A DNA stretch of 64,000 bases from Scylla paramamosain (taxonomy: Eukaryota; Arthropoda; Malacostraca; Decapoda; Portunidae): NCBI RefSeq assembly GCF_035594125.1, contig NC_087190.1:9503604-9567603 (forward strand). The letters are read 5' to 3'. Below are positions 1 through 9,085 of this stretch, in pieces. Each line of letters starts with the position of its first letter. Position 1 is the first letter of the stretch. Below the pieces are notes generated by a model that saw nothing but the letters and a program-made list of their open reading frames with translations, ran no database searches and was not told where the DNA came from. The position numbers and the translations under genes are program-made.

Positions 1-2
1 CT

Positions 3-521
3 GAAGCAGGAAAGAGCATGAGTGGGTGGGTGCTGAGAACCTTTGCCTCCAGGGATGGGCAGTGCCTGAAGACTCTATGGAAATCTCTGGTACTCCCAAG
101 GCTGGAGTATTGCTGTCAACTCTGGTCCCCACACAAGATCCAAGAAATTACTACCCTAGAAGCCATCCAAAGAGCCTTCACTGCAAGAATCCAGGAGGTA
201 CAGCACTTGGACTACTGGGAACGGCTCAGTGAGCTGAAATTGTACTCGCTACAGCAAAGAAGGGAGCGATACTGTATACTGTACGTGTGGAAAATATTAG
301 AGGACAGAGTACCAAACGTGGGGATCATAGTAAACCAACATCCGAGGAAAGGGAGACTCTGCTTCATCAAGGGTGTCCAAGGCTCCATACAACGAGTGAG
401 GACACTGACCCACAACTCCTTCACCCACAATGGACCTCGTCTGTTTAACTGCCTCCCCCAAGAACTCAGAGATCTGAGTGGAACTAGCCCTGAAACCTTT
501 AAAAGAAACCTAGATAAGTAG
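3..521 (+). pseudogene. C-terminal end of a non-LTR retrotransposon reverse transcriptase ORF (LINE-D), cut by the window edge
   Basis: The frame is open from the window edge to a TAG at 519-521. The segment LVLPRLEYCCQLWSP is the conserved block after the RT thumb of jockey/CR1-type LINE ORF2 proteins (R/LPxLEYxxxxWSP). It is followed by a leucine-rich tail with WERLSELKLYSLQQRRERY, typical of the ORF2 C-terminus. The catalytic RT and endonuclease parts lie outside the window, so I cannot say whether this copy is full length. It does not belong to LINE-A, LINE-B or LINE-C described below. Being open to its stop, it could be a fairly young copy. Confidence 0.75.
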
Positions 522-906
522 TTAGAAGGGCTACCAGACCATCCACCAATACCAGGATACCCCAGCTGCCACCACAACACCTTGCCTGAAGTACTCCAGG
601 AACAGGAAAGGGAAGAGACAGTGGGATCGACGGGGACGGGCGGAAGCCGACTTCAGCCCTGCCGTTAACGGGCAGAATTTTCAAAAGTATGCGAAAGTAA
701 GTAAAGTAATATCAATGGCATGGCAAATAAAATTATATAGGAATGGACAAGGTATAATGAGGCAGGGATGGCAAGAACTGGACATGGGGCGAGGCAGTCC
801 AGGTGCCAGGAATGGAAGCCGCACCACGAGGCGAGGCAGGGTAGACAGGACAGCTCGTTCTCCCTTGTGAATTCATACAGCCTCCCAGGTCCTCACCTCA
901 TGTAAG
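522..906 (+). other. LINE-D 3' untranslated tail, then unannotated sequence
   Basis: The ORF stop is followed by about 180 bp of non-coding sequence that ends in AAGT-like short repeats near 690-710, a plausible LINE 3' end. From about 720 to 906 I see no gene or repeat that I recognise. The last four bases before 911 (caag, 907-910) form the target duplication of the gypsy element that follows. Confidence 0.4.
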
Positions 907-910
907 CAAG

Positions 911-1211
911 TGTAGAGCAGGGATCGGTACAGAAACTTCCAATAAGGTGCCGTGAGTTTATTTGCAGGCGCTGTTCACAGGCGCAGTTAGATTCCCCAGA
1001 CACGGTCACAGCAAGTATACAACAGAGGCCCAAACTCCAGGTGGTGCTTAAATCACAATAAAGGAAAACCATTGCAGGCATGAGTGTGTGGTGTTTTAGG
1101 TAGGCGTCCAGTCAGCCGAATGACCGAGACCGTGGCAGTACCCAACGAGGTGTAAACCGCATTACTGGAACCTACCTTGAACTTCTAATGGTGTATCTAT
1201 GTACTCCTACA
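911..1211 (-). repeat. 3' LTR of Gypsy-1
   Basis: This 301 bp repeat matches 9086-9386 at about 96%. Read on the minus strand it begins TGTAGGAGTAC and ends CTCTACA. It lies directly downstream of the polypurine tract. Confidence 0.93.
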
Positions 1212-1226
1212 ATACTCCCCCCTCAA
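1212..1226 (-). promoter_or_regulatory. Polypurine tract of Gypsy-1
   Basis: On the minus strand the sequence GAGGGGGGAGTAT directly precedes the 3' LTR. It is the expected plus-strand DNA primer and lies 14-28 nt after the pol stop codon. Confidence 0.85.
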
Positions 1227-1239
1227 GAACGGAGTTCAC

Positions 1240-4200
1240 CTAGTAATATAAATAGTGAGGGTGTTGATTGAAATACACTGTCCTCCCTGAACGAGTTGTA
1301 CGAGGGAAGTTAGGTATGGTATGGCGAGGAAGATCAGACTGGAAATGAGCAGAAGGGGAAGGTGTAAAAGCAGAGATATCAGGCAAAGGAGATGAATTAG
1401 AGTCTAAGGTAGGCGTAGTCAGGTCATCTCTATCATTAGATGGTGCTTGTCTGGTGATTGGTATATAAGCTGGCTTCAAACGGTCAATAGATACAGACTT
1501 GTCACCCTGAGGAAGTCTGAGGATGAAATATTTTGGGTCACGTTGTATTACTTCATAAGATCCCGAATAAGGAGCTTCTAAACTTTTGCGAACTCTGTCA
1601 ATCCACACCCAGACCTTTGAATATGAAAACAGAACGTTAGGAACATATTGTTTAGATGAGGAGTGACGTTCACCTGATGAAACGTTATAAAAATCAATGG
1701 CCTGCATTTCTTTAATCAAGCGGTGTATAGTATCTTTGTTCGTTGATATTGGCGAGTCTTTAGTGATAATTGCAGAAGGACACAACATATGAGTTCCTGT
1801 GACAGCAGTGAATGGCGAGTAACTGGTTATATTAGGTGTCAAGCGATATCCAAGTAAGACTATGGGCAAAGCATAAAACCAGTTCTCTTGTCTAGCACGT
1901 ATCGCTGATTTTAGAGAGCGGTGATGGCGTTCAATGATACCCTTTGCTTGAGGATAATAAGCAGTTGTTCGCATGTGATGGAAGCCAATAATTGAGGAAA
2001 GCTCGGAAAACAACTCACTTTCAAATTGAGCACCTCTGTCTGTCACTACCTGTAGCGGTACTCCAAAACGAGAAATCCAACCAGCCACGAATGCAATAGC
2101 GACGGAGCTCGCGGTGGTATCTATTACAGGTATAGCTTCCGTCCATCTTGTCGCTCTGTCAATGCAAGTGAGAAGGTAACTGTATGGGAGAGAGTATGGG
2201 TAGTTAGGAAGAGTAGCAGGAGGCAATGGTCCAACAATATCTATATGAAAAGTCTGGAAGCGATCAGTAGGAGTAGAAATAGGAGAAACTGGTGATATTG
2301 TGTGTCTGTGTGTTTTAGCTTGTTGACATTTAAGACAATTCGATACAAATTCCTTTATATCTTTGTCCATACAAGGCCAGAAATAACGTTGTTTAATTAT
2401 TTTAGCAGTGGTTTTAATACCAGGATGAGATAGATCGTGTAATGAATGAATGACATTTATCCTAAGAGAAGAAGGAACAAACGGTCTTGGTGCGTTGGTA
2501 GATGTGTCGCACCATAGAGCAAGATTAGAGGGCAAGGTATAATTGGATAATCTCTCCTTGTACAAACCGACCTCGGTGTCACCTTCCTGGGAACGAGCTA
2601 TGCCACACAAGTCGAAAGAATCAACTGAAATTGCACATGATGGTCTTGATAAACAATTGGCAACAACATTGTTGTCCCCACGGATGTACACTACTGATGA
2701 TACATATTCAGAGATTAAAGAAAGTTGCCGTTGTTGCCTATCAGACTTTGCAACTGACTTAGAATGAAAGGCAGAAACTAAAGGTTTATGGTCAAGGAAC
2801 AAGGTGACCGAGTGGCCATCAATGAGTGTTTTAAAGTGAATGACAGCCAAATAAGAAGCTAAGAGTTCTCTGTCATAAGTGGAATAGGTTTTCTGAGTGT
2901 CAGAGAGCTTTTTGGAATAAAATCCTAAAGGCGTAGGCGTGTCATCTATTATCTGGTATAGAGCTGCGCCAACTGCGAAGCTTGAGCTGTCAGTCACAAG
3001 CTGGTAATCAGTTGCCTTCTGAGAGGGATAGGCGAGGGTAGGACAAGTGACTAGGGCTTGCTTCAAATTGTTGAAGGAGCCCCTTGCAACATCTGTCCAT
3101 GAGAGAGATTTAGAAGATGGATTATGCCGTAAGAGTTCTGTCAATGAATAAGCAACATCGGCAAAATTAGGGATCATTGGTCTAATGAAATTTAGCATCC
3201 CCATAAAACGGCGCAATGCAGTTGAAGTTTGAGGTAAAGGAAACTCTGAAATTGCAGTGACGCGGTTTTGAGGTGGTCTAATTCCATGAGCACTGACCTC
3301 ATAGCCAAGGAAGGTGAGCGAGGACTTGAAAAATTCACATTTATCTATAAATAGTCTTAAGTTGTGTTTTGCTAAAGTAGAAAGAACAGTCTTAACATCA
3401 GCAATGTGTTCTTCAAGAGTTGTACTAGCTACTAAGATGTCATCCAAGTAGGTGAAAGTGTTCTTAACATTAACCAATATGGTGTCAATGAAGCGCTGAA
3501 AAGTGGAACCTGCGTTTTTTAGACCAAAGGGCATATACAAAAATTCAAACAGACCAAACGGTGTGCATACTGCAGTCTTAGGTACATCATCTTTGGCCAC
3601 AGGGATCTGTAAGTATGCACGCTGTTGATCGATCTTTGAAAATATGGTCTTACCCTTAAGTGACATGGTGAGACAGCGCAAATGTGGTATGGGATATTTA
3701 TCATTCACAGTTACGTTATTGAGTCCGCGACAGTCACCACAAGGTCTCCAAGCACCGGGCTCCTTCTTAGGCACGAGGTGCAGAGGAGACGCCCAAGGAG
3801 CGTTAGAGCGCCGAATGATTCCGGCATTAAGCAAAAACTGAAATTCATCTTTAGCCGCTTTGAACTTCTCACCTGTCAAAGGTCTTGCTTTGAAATGTAT
3901 AGGAGGTGAGTCACCTGTATCAATACGATGGTGTATAGTTTCCACAGGAGGTGTAGTAGCTGACAATTGCAAAGGTGGAGTGAGAACCGGAAACTGAGAA
4001 AGGAGTTCAACAGCTTTTGAGTCTACCCCATTATAATTAACCAAATATGAAGAAATAGGAGAATAAGAAACTTCAAGAGGAATCTTACATTGGGTAGGGG
4101 AGCCTATTAGCGACTGGTTTTTACAGTCTACTATTAGTGAGTTAGCTGCATGAAAATTGGTTCCCAAAATTGGATGCATAACGTCAGCAATGACGAAAGA

Positions 4201-4506
4201 CCAAGGGAAAGAACGCCTAATACATCGTATCCCAAGGTCTACATCGACTTCACCATAACAACGTATGGGTTTACCTGAAGCATTAGTAAGAGTAACAGCA
4301 GTTGGCCTGAGGAATGGAGTAAGTTCTGATTCATTAGGAAGCAGCGAAAGTGATGAACCAGTATCTATCAAAAATTGGTAATTCTTGCAACCGATTGTGG
4401 CACTTACTCTAAGTGGCAGTCCAACGGTCGCAACTGATATTTCTACGGACTGCCCTACTAGTTTCCCGCCTGGTGGAATACGCGAGCGGGGGAAGAAGAA
4501 CGAGAA
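1240..4506 (-). CDS. pol: Gypsy-1 pol polyprotein (protease, RT, RNase H, integrase)
   Basis: The frame is open from 4506 to the stop at 1240. It has no obvious ATG near its start, as expected for a protein made by -1 frameshifting from gag. In order it shows an aspartic protease (LIDTGSSLSLLP, about 4374-4340), RT with TYLDDILVAS (YLDD about 310 residues after the protease DTG), RNase H (LVTDSSSFAVGAAL and YDRELLASY), and integrase. The integrase has an H-H-C-C finger ending CLKCQQ, then catalytic blocks FHIDIVGP, VTDRGAQFES and GIIERHHRS. The C-terminus carries VSIDRLKPAYIP, usual in CsRn1-like elements, and no chromodomain is seen. The frame has no internal stop although gag is broken, so it may still make protein from another transcript. 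Confidence 0.92.
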   Translation of the reverse strand, partial: FSFFFPRSRIPPGGKLVGQSVEISVATVGLPLRVSATIGCKNYQFLIDTGSSLSLLPNESELTPFLRPTAVTLTNASGKPIRCYGEVDVDLGIRCIRRSFPWSFVIADVMHPILGTNFHAANSLIVDCKNQSLIGSPTQCKIPLEVSYSPISSYLVNYNGVDSKAVELLSQFPVLTPPLQLSATTPPVETIHHRIDTGDSPPIHFKARPLTGEKFKAAKDEFQFLLNAGIIRRSNAPWASPLHLVPKKEPGAWRPCGDCRGLNNVTVNDKYPIPHLRCLTMSLKGKTIFSKIDQQRAYLQIPVAKDDVPKTAVCTPFGLFEFLYMPFGLKNAGSTFQRFIDTILVNVKNTFTYLDDILVASTTLEEHIADVKTVLSTLAKHNLRLFIDKCEFFKSSLTFLGYEVSAHGIRPPQNRVTAISEFPLPQTSTALRRFMGMLNFIRPMIPNFADVAYSLTELLRHNPSSKSLSWTDVARGSFNNLKQALVTCPTLAYPSQKATDYQLVTDSSSFAVGAALYQIIDDTPTPLGFYSKKLSDTQKTYSTYDRELLASYLAVIHFKTLIDGHSVTLFLDHKPLVSAFHSKSVAKSDRQQRQLSLISEYVSSVVYIRGDNNVVANCLSRPSCAISVDSFDLCGIARSQEGDTEVGLYKERLSNYTLPSNLALWCDTSTNAPRPFVPSSLRINVIHSLHDLSHPGIKTTAKIIKQRYFWPCMDKDIKEFVSNCLKCQQAKTHRHTISPVSPISTPTDRFQTFHIDIVGPLPPATLPNYPYSLPYSYLLTCIDRATRWTEAIPVIDTTASSVAIAFVAGWISRFGVPLQVVTDRGAQFESELFSELSSIIGFHHMRTTAYYPQAKGIIERHHRSLKSAIRARQENWFYALPIVLLGYRLTPNITSYSPFTAVTGTHMLCPSAIITKDSPISTNKDTIHRLIKEMQAIDFYNVSSGERHSSSKQYVPNVLFSYSKVWVWIDRVRKSLEAPYSGSYEVIQRDPKYFILRLPQGDKSVSIDRLKPAYIPITRQAPSNDRDDLTTPTLDSNSSPLPDISAFTPSPSAHFQSDLPRHTIPNFPRTTRSGRTVYFNQHPHYLYY
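4385..4467 (-). promoter_or_regulatory. Gag-pol -1 ribosomal frameshift signal of Gypsy-1
   Basis: On the minus strand the gag frame reads GCG GGA AAC TAG, giving the heptamer G GGA AAC (4467-4461) that fits the X XXY YYZ rule and abuts the gag stop. pol is in the -1 frame relative to gag. Six nt further on, GGCAGTCC (4454-4447) pairs perfectly with GGACTGCC (4422-4415). Within the loop, TTGCGACCG (4433-4425) can pair with CGGTTGCAA (4393-4385; one G-U), giving a potential H-type pseudoknot. The parts and spacing are those of known retroviral -1 signals. The fold was drawn by hand. Confidence 0.75.
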
Positions 4507-4959
4507 TTAGGGCGAGAATCTGGCAAAATATTAGAAGCTGTAGAAGAAAGTATACACCATCATTTACATGATTTTGCCCTGTTACCATAATACAGATGGT
4601 ACCTGCACACCTGAGGACGCTGACCTTCATGAAAGGCGTGCACTCCAATGGGAACACAAGTTCTAGAAAATACGTTATCCTGACAAGCTGAAGTGAAATT
4701 TGGGCCTCTATTATCATTATCTCTGTTCCGGCTCGCAGGCCTGAACCCTTGTCCACCTTCCACCATGGAAACATTAGCGCTGTTGTTTACACTCGCATTA
4801 CTTGAACCATAGGCCAATAATGTCTCAGCTACACGAGCCAGTTCCTCTAGTGGAGAGCTCTCCTCATATGTCACTAGGAGAGGTCTGATGCTACTAGGTA
4901 ATGCTTTCAAAAATTTTAACTTTATAAAGGAATCATCCACCCCTAGTTGAGCAGCTATT
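4458..4959 (-). pseudogene. gag: Gypsy-1 gag, C-terminal half (nucleocapsid)
   Basis: The coding part resumes after the MITE with IAAQLGVDDSFIKLKFLKAL, the gag segment expected after the N-terminal half at 5347-5701. Downstream comes the zinc-finger start CRYHLYYGNRAKSCK (C-x2-H-x9-C). A TGA at 4558-4560 then interrupts the frame just before the last cysteine of a CHCC finger (WC follows the stop). The same frame runs on to a TAG at 4458-4460 after the slippery heptamer. CHCC fingers of this form are known from the CsRn1 clade. Gag binds and packages element RNA in virus-like particles; this copy cannot do so as it stands. Confidence 0.78.
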
Positions 4960-4962
4960 TTA

Positions 4963-5346
4963 AGGTAGGCGCACACTTGTTCGCATCGTACGGACGGCAC
5001 GCATCGTACGCATCGGATTTTAGTATTCTTTACATTATTTCAAATGGGTCTGCGCGCATTTGACCGCGTCGTACGCATCGGACATCGGCAATGCCGACGA
5101 GGATCCCCGAAAGAGCATTCAATCCGATGCGTACGAACGATGCGGATGGAGTATGTCCTTCCAGAGAGAGCTCAGCTTCACAACTGCGGGTGGTGAATGG
5201 TCCAATGCCGACAATGTGCGCAGAAAATCCGATCCGTCCGATGCGTGCCGTCCGTACGATGCGAACCAATGTGCACTGACCCCAAAAACAATCCGATGAG
5301 TACGATGCGTGCCGTCCGTACGATGCGAACAAGTGTGCGCCTACCT
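4963..5346. mobile_element. MITE inserted in Gypsy-1 gag (384 bp, long terminal inverted repeats)
   Basis: Both ends begin AGGTAGGCGCACACTTG read inward. The inverted repeats run about 57 bp with one mismatch. The flanks are TTA (4960-4962) and TTA (5347-5349), a 3-bp TWA-type duplication as made by PIF/Harbinger transposases. Removing the element with one TTA joins the two gag halves in a sensible frame. Inside, the GATGCGTGCCGTCCGTACGATGCGA-like segment of the right end is repeated near 5247-5274. No ORF of its own is apparent, so it would depend on a transposase supplied elsewhere. Confidence 0.85.
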
Positions 5347-5701
5347 TTACGCAACTCTCTCAAATACGTGAAGGTCTGTCACACATTATGTTATTTTGAT
5401 TTACAAGAGAGTCAAAAAGTTCAGGTTTTGACCTGGTGAAAAGAGATATCAAAGACTGCTTTAATTCATCATAGTCTGAAGAATTGATGATTTCATCACT
5501 CAATTGATTGATTACTCTAAGTGGCAAATTTGATAATATATGGTGAAATTTAGTACTTGAAACAGTGATCTTGGCAAGAACAAACTGTGATTCAATTACT
5601 GTAAACCAGTGTGTTACTGAAGTCTCATCAAAGGGTGGTGGTTTGACGGCAACACCTGCGGTCACGGAAGAAATACTATCCTGTGACGCACTAGATGTAA
5701 G
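5347..5701 (-). pseudogene. gag: Gypsy-1 gag, N-terminal half
   Basis: The translated segment includes PPPFDETSVTHWFTVIESQF, LAKITVSSTKFHHILSNLP and DELKQSLISLF. This is the capsid-like gag start found in CsRn1-type elements (W-F-xx-E-x-Q-F, then a YxxLK-type block). The upstream end of gag lies beyond the Mutator-like insert at 8882-8982, with GSLLTS joining SSASQDS once the insert and one copy of gatgtaag are removed. Near 5365 the frame meets TGA in ATT TGA, and a one-nucleotide shift there restores the expected leucine-arginine block leading to the second half. The copy therefore carries two insertions, a small frameshift and a stop. Confidence 0.78.
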
Positions 5702-6134
5702 GCTTGCTAGACAGAATGCTGGTATGTCAAAATACCGGTACCGGTATTTTGACTTTCGGCAATGTGTCTCACGGGTCAGCATTGTGTCTTACGGGTCGGC
5801 ATTTTGTCTCACAAATATATATTTTTCTACTCGATAATGGAACATCAGACACATTAATAGTCACCTCTCAGTTAACACAGCATATACAATTTCGTCCTAC
5901 CTGTTCAAGTTTGGTGCTTTAGCCTAATCCTGAGGGAACCAGTGTGTGTTTACAAACAGGTCGAATCCAAGCCTCTTTTGCCAGTTTGACGAACAAGATA
6001 GTCTTGTTTGCCAGTTTGCTGGTTGATTAAATTAATTAATGCCATATTAAAATGTAACTAATAATTGTAATAAAATTCTGATATGACACATTTATTGCAT
6101 TTTTCGATAAATATGTATGAATCAGTATATTACA

Positions 6135-6135
<1 letters not shown>

Positions 6136-6172
<37 letters not shown>
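6136..6172 (+). repeat. (TG)n microsatellite inside the MULE
   Basis: About 18 TG units lie in the 5' non-coding part of the MULE. The flanking phrases TTTGCCAGTTTGCTGGTT near 6005 and 6203 form a short direct repeat. Confidence 0.95.
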
Positions 6173-6174
<2 letters not shown>

Positions 6175-6500
6175 AAATATCTAGGTGTAATCCAAACCTC
6201 GTTTGCCAGTTTGCTGGTTAATTGATTTAAATGCTAGGTCAAAAGAACAACTATAGGTGAGGTCAAGACCAGGTCTGTTGGTGGAATCATTTTGGAAAGC
6301 CTCATCATGGAAACATGAAGTCATCGCGCTGTTCGCCCTAAACTGCCCACAGCTGATCACTACTCCAGGTAACTTACTTGTTTATAATGATAGTTAAATA
6401 CACCCTTTCTACACTACACCCACACCATATTACTACACCCTGTCTTTTACTACACCCACACCATTACTACACCTTGTCTTTCACTACACCCACACCATTT

Positions 6501-6768
6501 ACTCATGATTTTAAGGTAGTGTAAGGGATTTTAAGACTCGTTTTTATTTATTTTGCTTTAGGAGTTTACTCATGATTTTAAGGTAGTGTAAGGGATTTTA
6601 AGACTCATTTTTATTCATTTTGCTTTAGGAGTTTACTCATGATTTTAAGGTAGTGTAAGGGATTTTAAGACTTGTTTTTATTCATTTTGCTTTAGGAGTT
6701 TACTCATGATTTTAAGGTAGTGTAAGGGATTTTAAGACTCGTTTTTATTCGCTTTGCAGGTCTGCTAT
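6501..6768 (+). repeat. Four tandem 67-bp repeats just upstream of the MULE coding exon
   Basis: Units begin ACTCATGATTTTAAGG at 6501, 6568, 6635 and 6702 with few differences. Each unit ends in a T-rich tract plus TTTGCTTTAG, a splice-acceptor-like sequence. In the last unit it has become TTCGCTTTGCAG, directly before the transposase frame. Confidence 0.95.
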
Positions 6769-7807
6769 CCCCTTTCCTTGCATAAAATGCTTGCGTGAAG
6801 TAAGGGCAAGACAAGAAGCACTCCAATGTGATGGCTGCTGCAGATGGCAGCACCGTACCTGCGATACTGCAGTCAGTCAGGTGCAATACAGGAGTGCAGT
6901 TAAAACCGGTACAATCGACTGGGTCTGCAAAGATTGCTCTGTTGCTGCATCAACTGCATTCACTTCACTTTCCCCTGAACCGACCCTAGATCCTCCAGTT
7001 ACGCCTCCACCTCAACAACCCTTGTATGACTCTGATGAAGAGTCTTCACATTCAATGAATACCTCACCAATGAGTGTTAGTTCTGCTTCACCCAACGGAC
7101 CAGATGTAAACCTGTTACCAGCAAGAGACCTAGGTGAATTTACTGAAAACCCTTCAATACAGGAGTCGAACCTAGAAGCAGTCATTCCTAGTCCGGCCAC
7201 TTACATAACAGACACACCAGACACACCCACATTTCAAATTATCAAAGGTGGATCAGCAAAGGGATCTGATATACTCGTAGAAAACGAAGGATACACATTT
7301 GTCAAAGATGGCAAACCAAACAGGAACAGCCAACAACGCTGGAGATGTAGCATCAGGACCAAGACAGTGAAGTGTCTTGCTTCAGTCATGCAAAACGGCA
7401 ATGAATTTAAAAGGGGCGCTCAACCGCATAGTTGTCCAATTAAAGAATCTGCCCTGCATACTGCCAAAATAAAACTTCACCTAAAGAAGGAAAGTAAAGC
7501 TCGACCGTTTGCCTCTGGTTCAACATTAGTAAAAGAAGCATTGCTGAAGCACCTCCCGTCAGATGCACCTACAACTTCTCTGCCGTCTATGGGAGCACTA
7601 GTACGGTCAACAAATCGGCAACGGCAGATCAGATGGCCAAAGCATCCCACTGACCTTTCCTTCGATTGGGTGCAAGAAGCATTACCAGAGAACTTTGTAC
7701 AGCAGGACTTGAGAGTTGGCACAGCACGTCATGTGGTAATGTTCACTACACTTCTGCTTAATTTATTTGTTAATGCAAAAAACTTGGTACGTGGATGCCA
7801 TGTTTAA
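6759..7807 (+). pseudogene. MULE transposase, N-terminal part (PHD finger and FLYWCH-like region)
   Basis: The frame is open from the acceptor-like TTTGCAG (6753-6759) to TGTTTAA at 7807. The start is not an ATG in this exon, so an upstream exon is likely. A PHD-type finger is visible: CIKC, then CDGCCRWQHRTC, then WVCKDC, giving C-x2-C ... C-x2-C-x4-H-x2-C ... C-x2-C. After a serine/proline linker comes a FLYWCH-like block (GYTFVKDGKPNRNSQQRWRC ... HSC), the DNA-binding finger common in MULE and related transposases. The frame fails at an A6 run near 7778, where the continuation lies in another frame. Confidence 0.8.
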
Positions 7808-8627
7808 AGCTGTAAAGAAGCCGTTTCAGCAACTTTGGAGTATCCATGCATTTATTCAGCAAAATGATGCCATGAAACAGATCCCACTGGTATTTGTACT
7901 GATGTCTCGCTGTATGAAAGATGACTACATGAGTGTGCTTAATTATCTGCAGGGGATTTTGATTAACTCATCTGTACAGTGTGTCGTCATGGACTTTGAG
8001 GCGGCTGTATGGGGTGCCTTCAGATCAGTTTTTCCAGGAGTGATCTTGCGTGGTTGCAGCTTCCACTGGGGGCAAGCCGTTTGGAGGAAGATCCAAGATT
8101 TAGGTTTGGCACCAACCTATAGAGAGAAGCGAAGCACGCATAAGTTTTTACGGGAACTAATGTGTTTACCGTTTCTTCCCTTTGAACATATCCCACCAGT
8201 TTTTAAAGAATTTTTGGATCTTCTTGAGCCTCACCATCCACAATCACTCCATCAGCTTCTACAGTACATTGAAGAAACATGGATCGATGGACCAGTGTGG
8301 ACACCTGAAAGCTGGAGCGTATTTGGGCAAAGTGTGAGGACCAACAACGACGTTGAAGGTTGGCATTACCACTTGAACCACATATGTGCACGTGAAAATG
8401 TAAATATATATGTGCTAATTGAAGCTTTGCACAAAGAGTGCACATTCATTTCCACACAGTGCCAACTAGTGGCTGATGAAAAATTACGCCGGTATCAGAG
8501 AAAAACCTACATAAAACACCAACAAAAGATTTTTGAACTGTGGGACCAGTACAGAATGAAGGAAATAACGCCTACAAACATGTTAAGGAAGCTTTCCAAC
8601 TTCATCAGACCAGCAGACTGTGTTTAA
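7767..8627 (+). pseudogene. MULE transposase, catalytic domain
   Basis: After the frame change comes WYVDAMFK, the first catalytic aspartate block of MULE transposases (usually WYVDGTFK). It is followed by PLVFVLMS, then MDFEAAVWGAFRSVFPG with the second aspartate, GCSFHWGQAVWRKIQ (the C-x2-H block), and RTNNDVEGWH with the expected glutamate. The order and spacing fit the PF10551-type DDE domain. The stop is TAA at 8625-8627. A 1-nt frameshift in an A run separates it from the N-terminal part, and a glycine-threonine to alanine-methionine change follows the first aspartate. The copy is probably recently inactivated. Confidence 0.88.
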
Positions 8628-8881
8628 ATAATATCTGATTAAAAATATCCCTGCTTTGTCATATGTATATCCTATATACGTTTTTAAATAATAAGACATA
8701 ATGAGTTTAAATAAATATGTACTGAAATAAATATCTACTAAAAATATATCCCTTTGTCATAATGCCGACATCGGCATTTTGGTCTAGCCGACTTATTATT
8801 TTGAGACAAAATGCCGACGTTGTTGTTGAGTCAAAATACCGGTGTTGGCATTTTGTAACGCCGGCATTTTGACCAGACAGC

Positions 8882-8982
8882 GATGTAAGTAGCGAACCCT
8901 CATCCTGGTTCGGCTTAGTTCCAAGGGCATAGATTCCAAACAGGGCAAAAGTAAAATAATAGAGTACCTGGACGACCAGCAT
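8882..8982 (-). pseudogene. gag: Gypsy-1 gag 5' end, cut off by the MULE
   Basis: On the minus strand an ATG at 8982 opens a frame reading ALGTKPNQDEGSLLTS up to the MULE border. That frame continues correctly into the gag N-terminal half on the other side. It lies about 100 nt downstream of the 5' LTR and primer site, as expected for a gag start. The exact initiation codon is uncertain. Confidence 0.55.
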
Positions 8983-9072
8983 ATAGTCACTGTGTAGTTA
9001 TAGTCTGCCACCAATCACCACAGTCCGTAGGCCGTCCCTGCTCCACGATGATCACATTACGTCTGGTCACTC

Positions 9073-9083
9073 CGGGGTCACCA
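9073..9083 (-). promoter_or_regulatory. Primer binding site of Gypsy-1 (tRNA-Trp type)
   Basis: Two nt inside the 5' LTR the minus strand reads TGGTGACCCCG. This is complementary to the 3' end of animal tRNA-Trp (CGGGGTCACCA). Beyond 11 nt the match fails. tRNA-Trp priming is a reported feature of the CsRn1 clade. Confidence 0.75.
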
Positions 9084-9085
9084 CT

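Larger units (their letters stand above)
5702..8881 (+). mobile_element. Mutator-like element (MULE) with PHD-finger transposase, nested in Gypsy-1
   Basis: The 3180 bp insert is flanked by GATGTAAG at 5694-5701 and 8882-8889 (8 identical bases, 9 if one a/c mismatch is allowed), matching the 9-bp duplications of Mutator transposons. The ends are imperfect inverted repeats of about 100 bp built around TCAAAATGCCGG-like and GTCGGCATTTTGTCTCA blocks. Excising it with one duplication rejoins gag in frame. Inside are a promoter-side region with (TG)n at 6136-6172, four 67-bp repeats, and a transposase gene in two frames. Confidence 0.88.

Noticed and set aside
4963..5346. Short frames inside the MITE as genes
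   Set aside because: They overlap in both strands because of the long inverted repeats and contain no motif.
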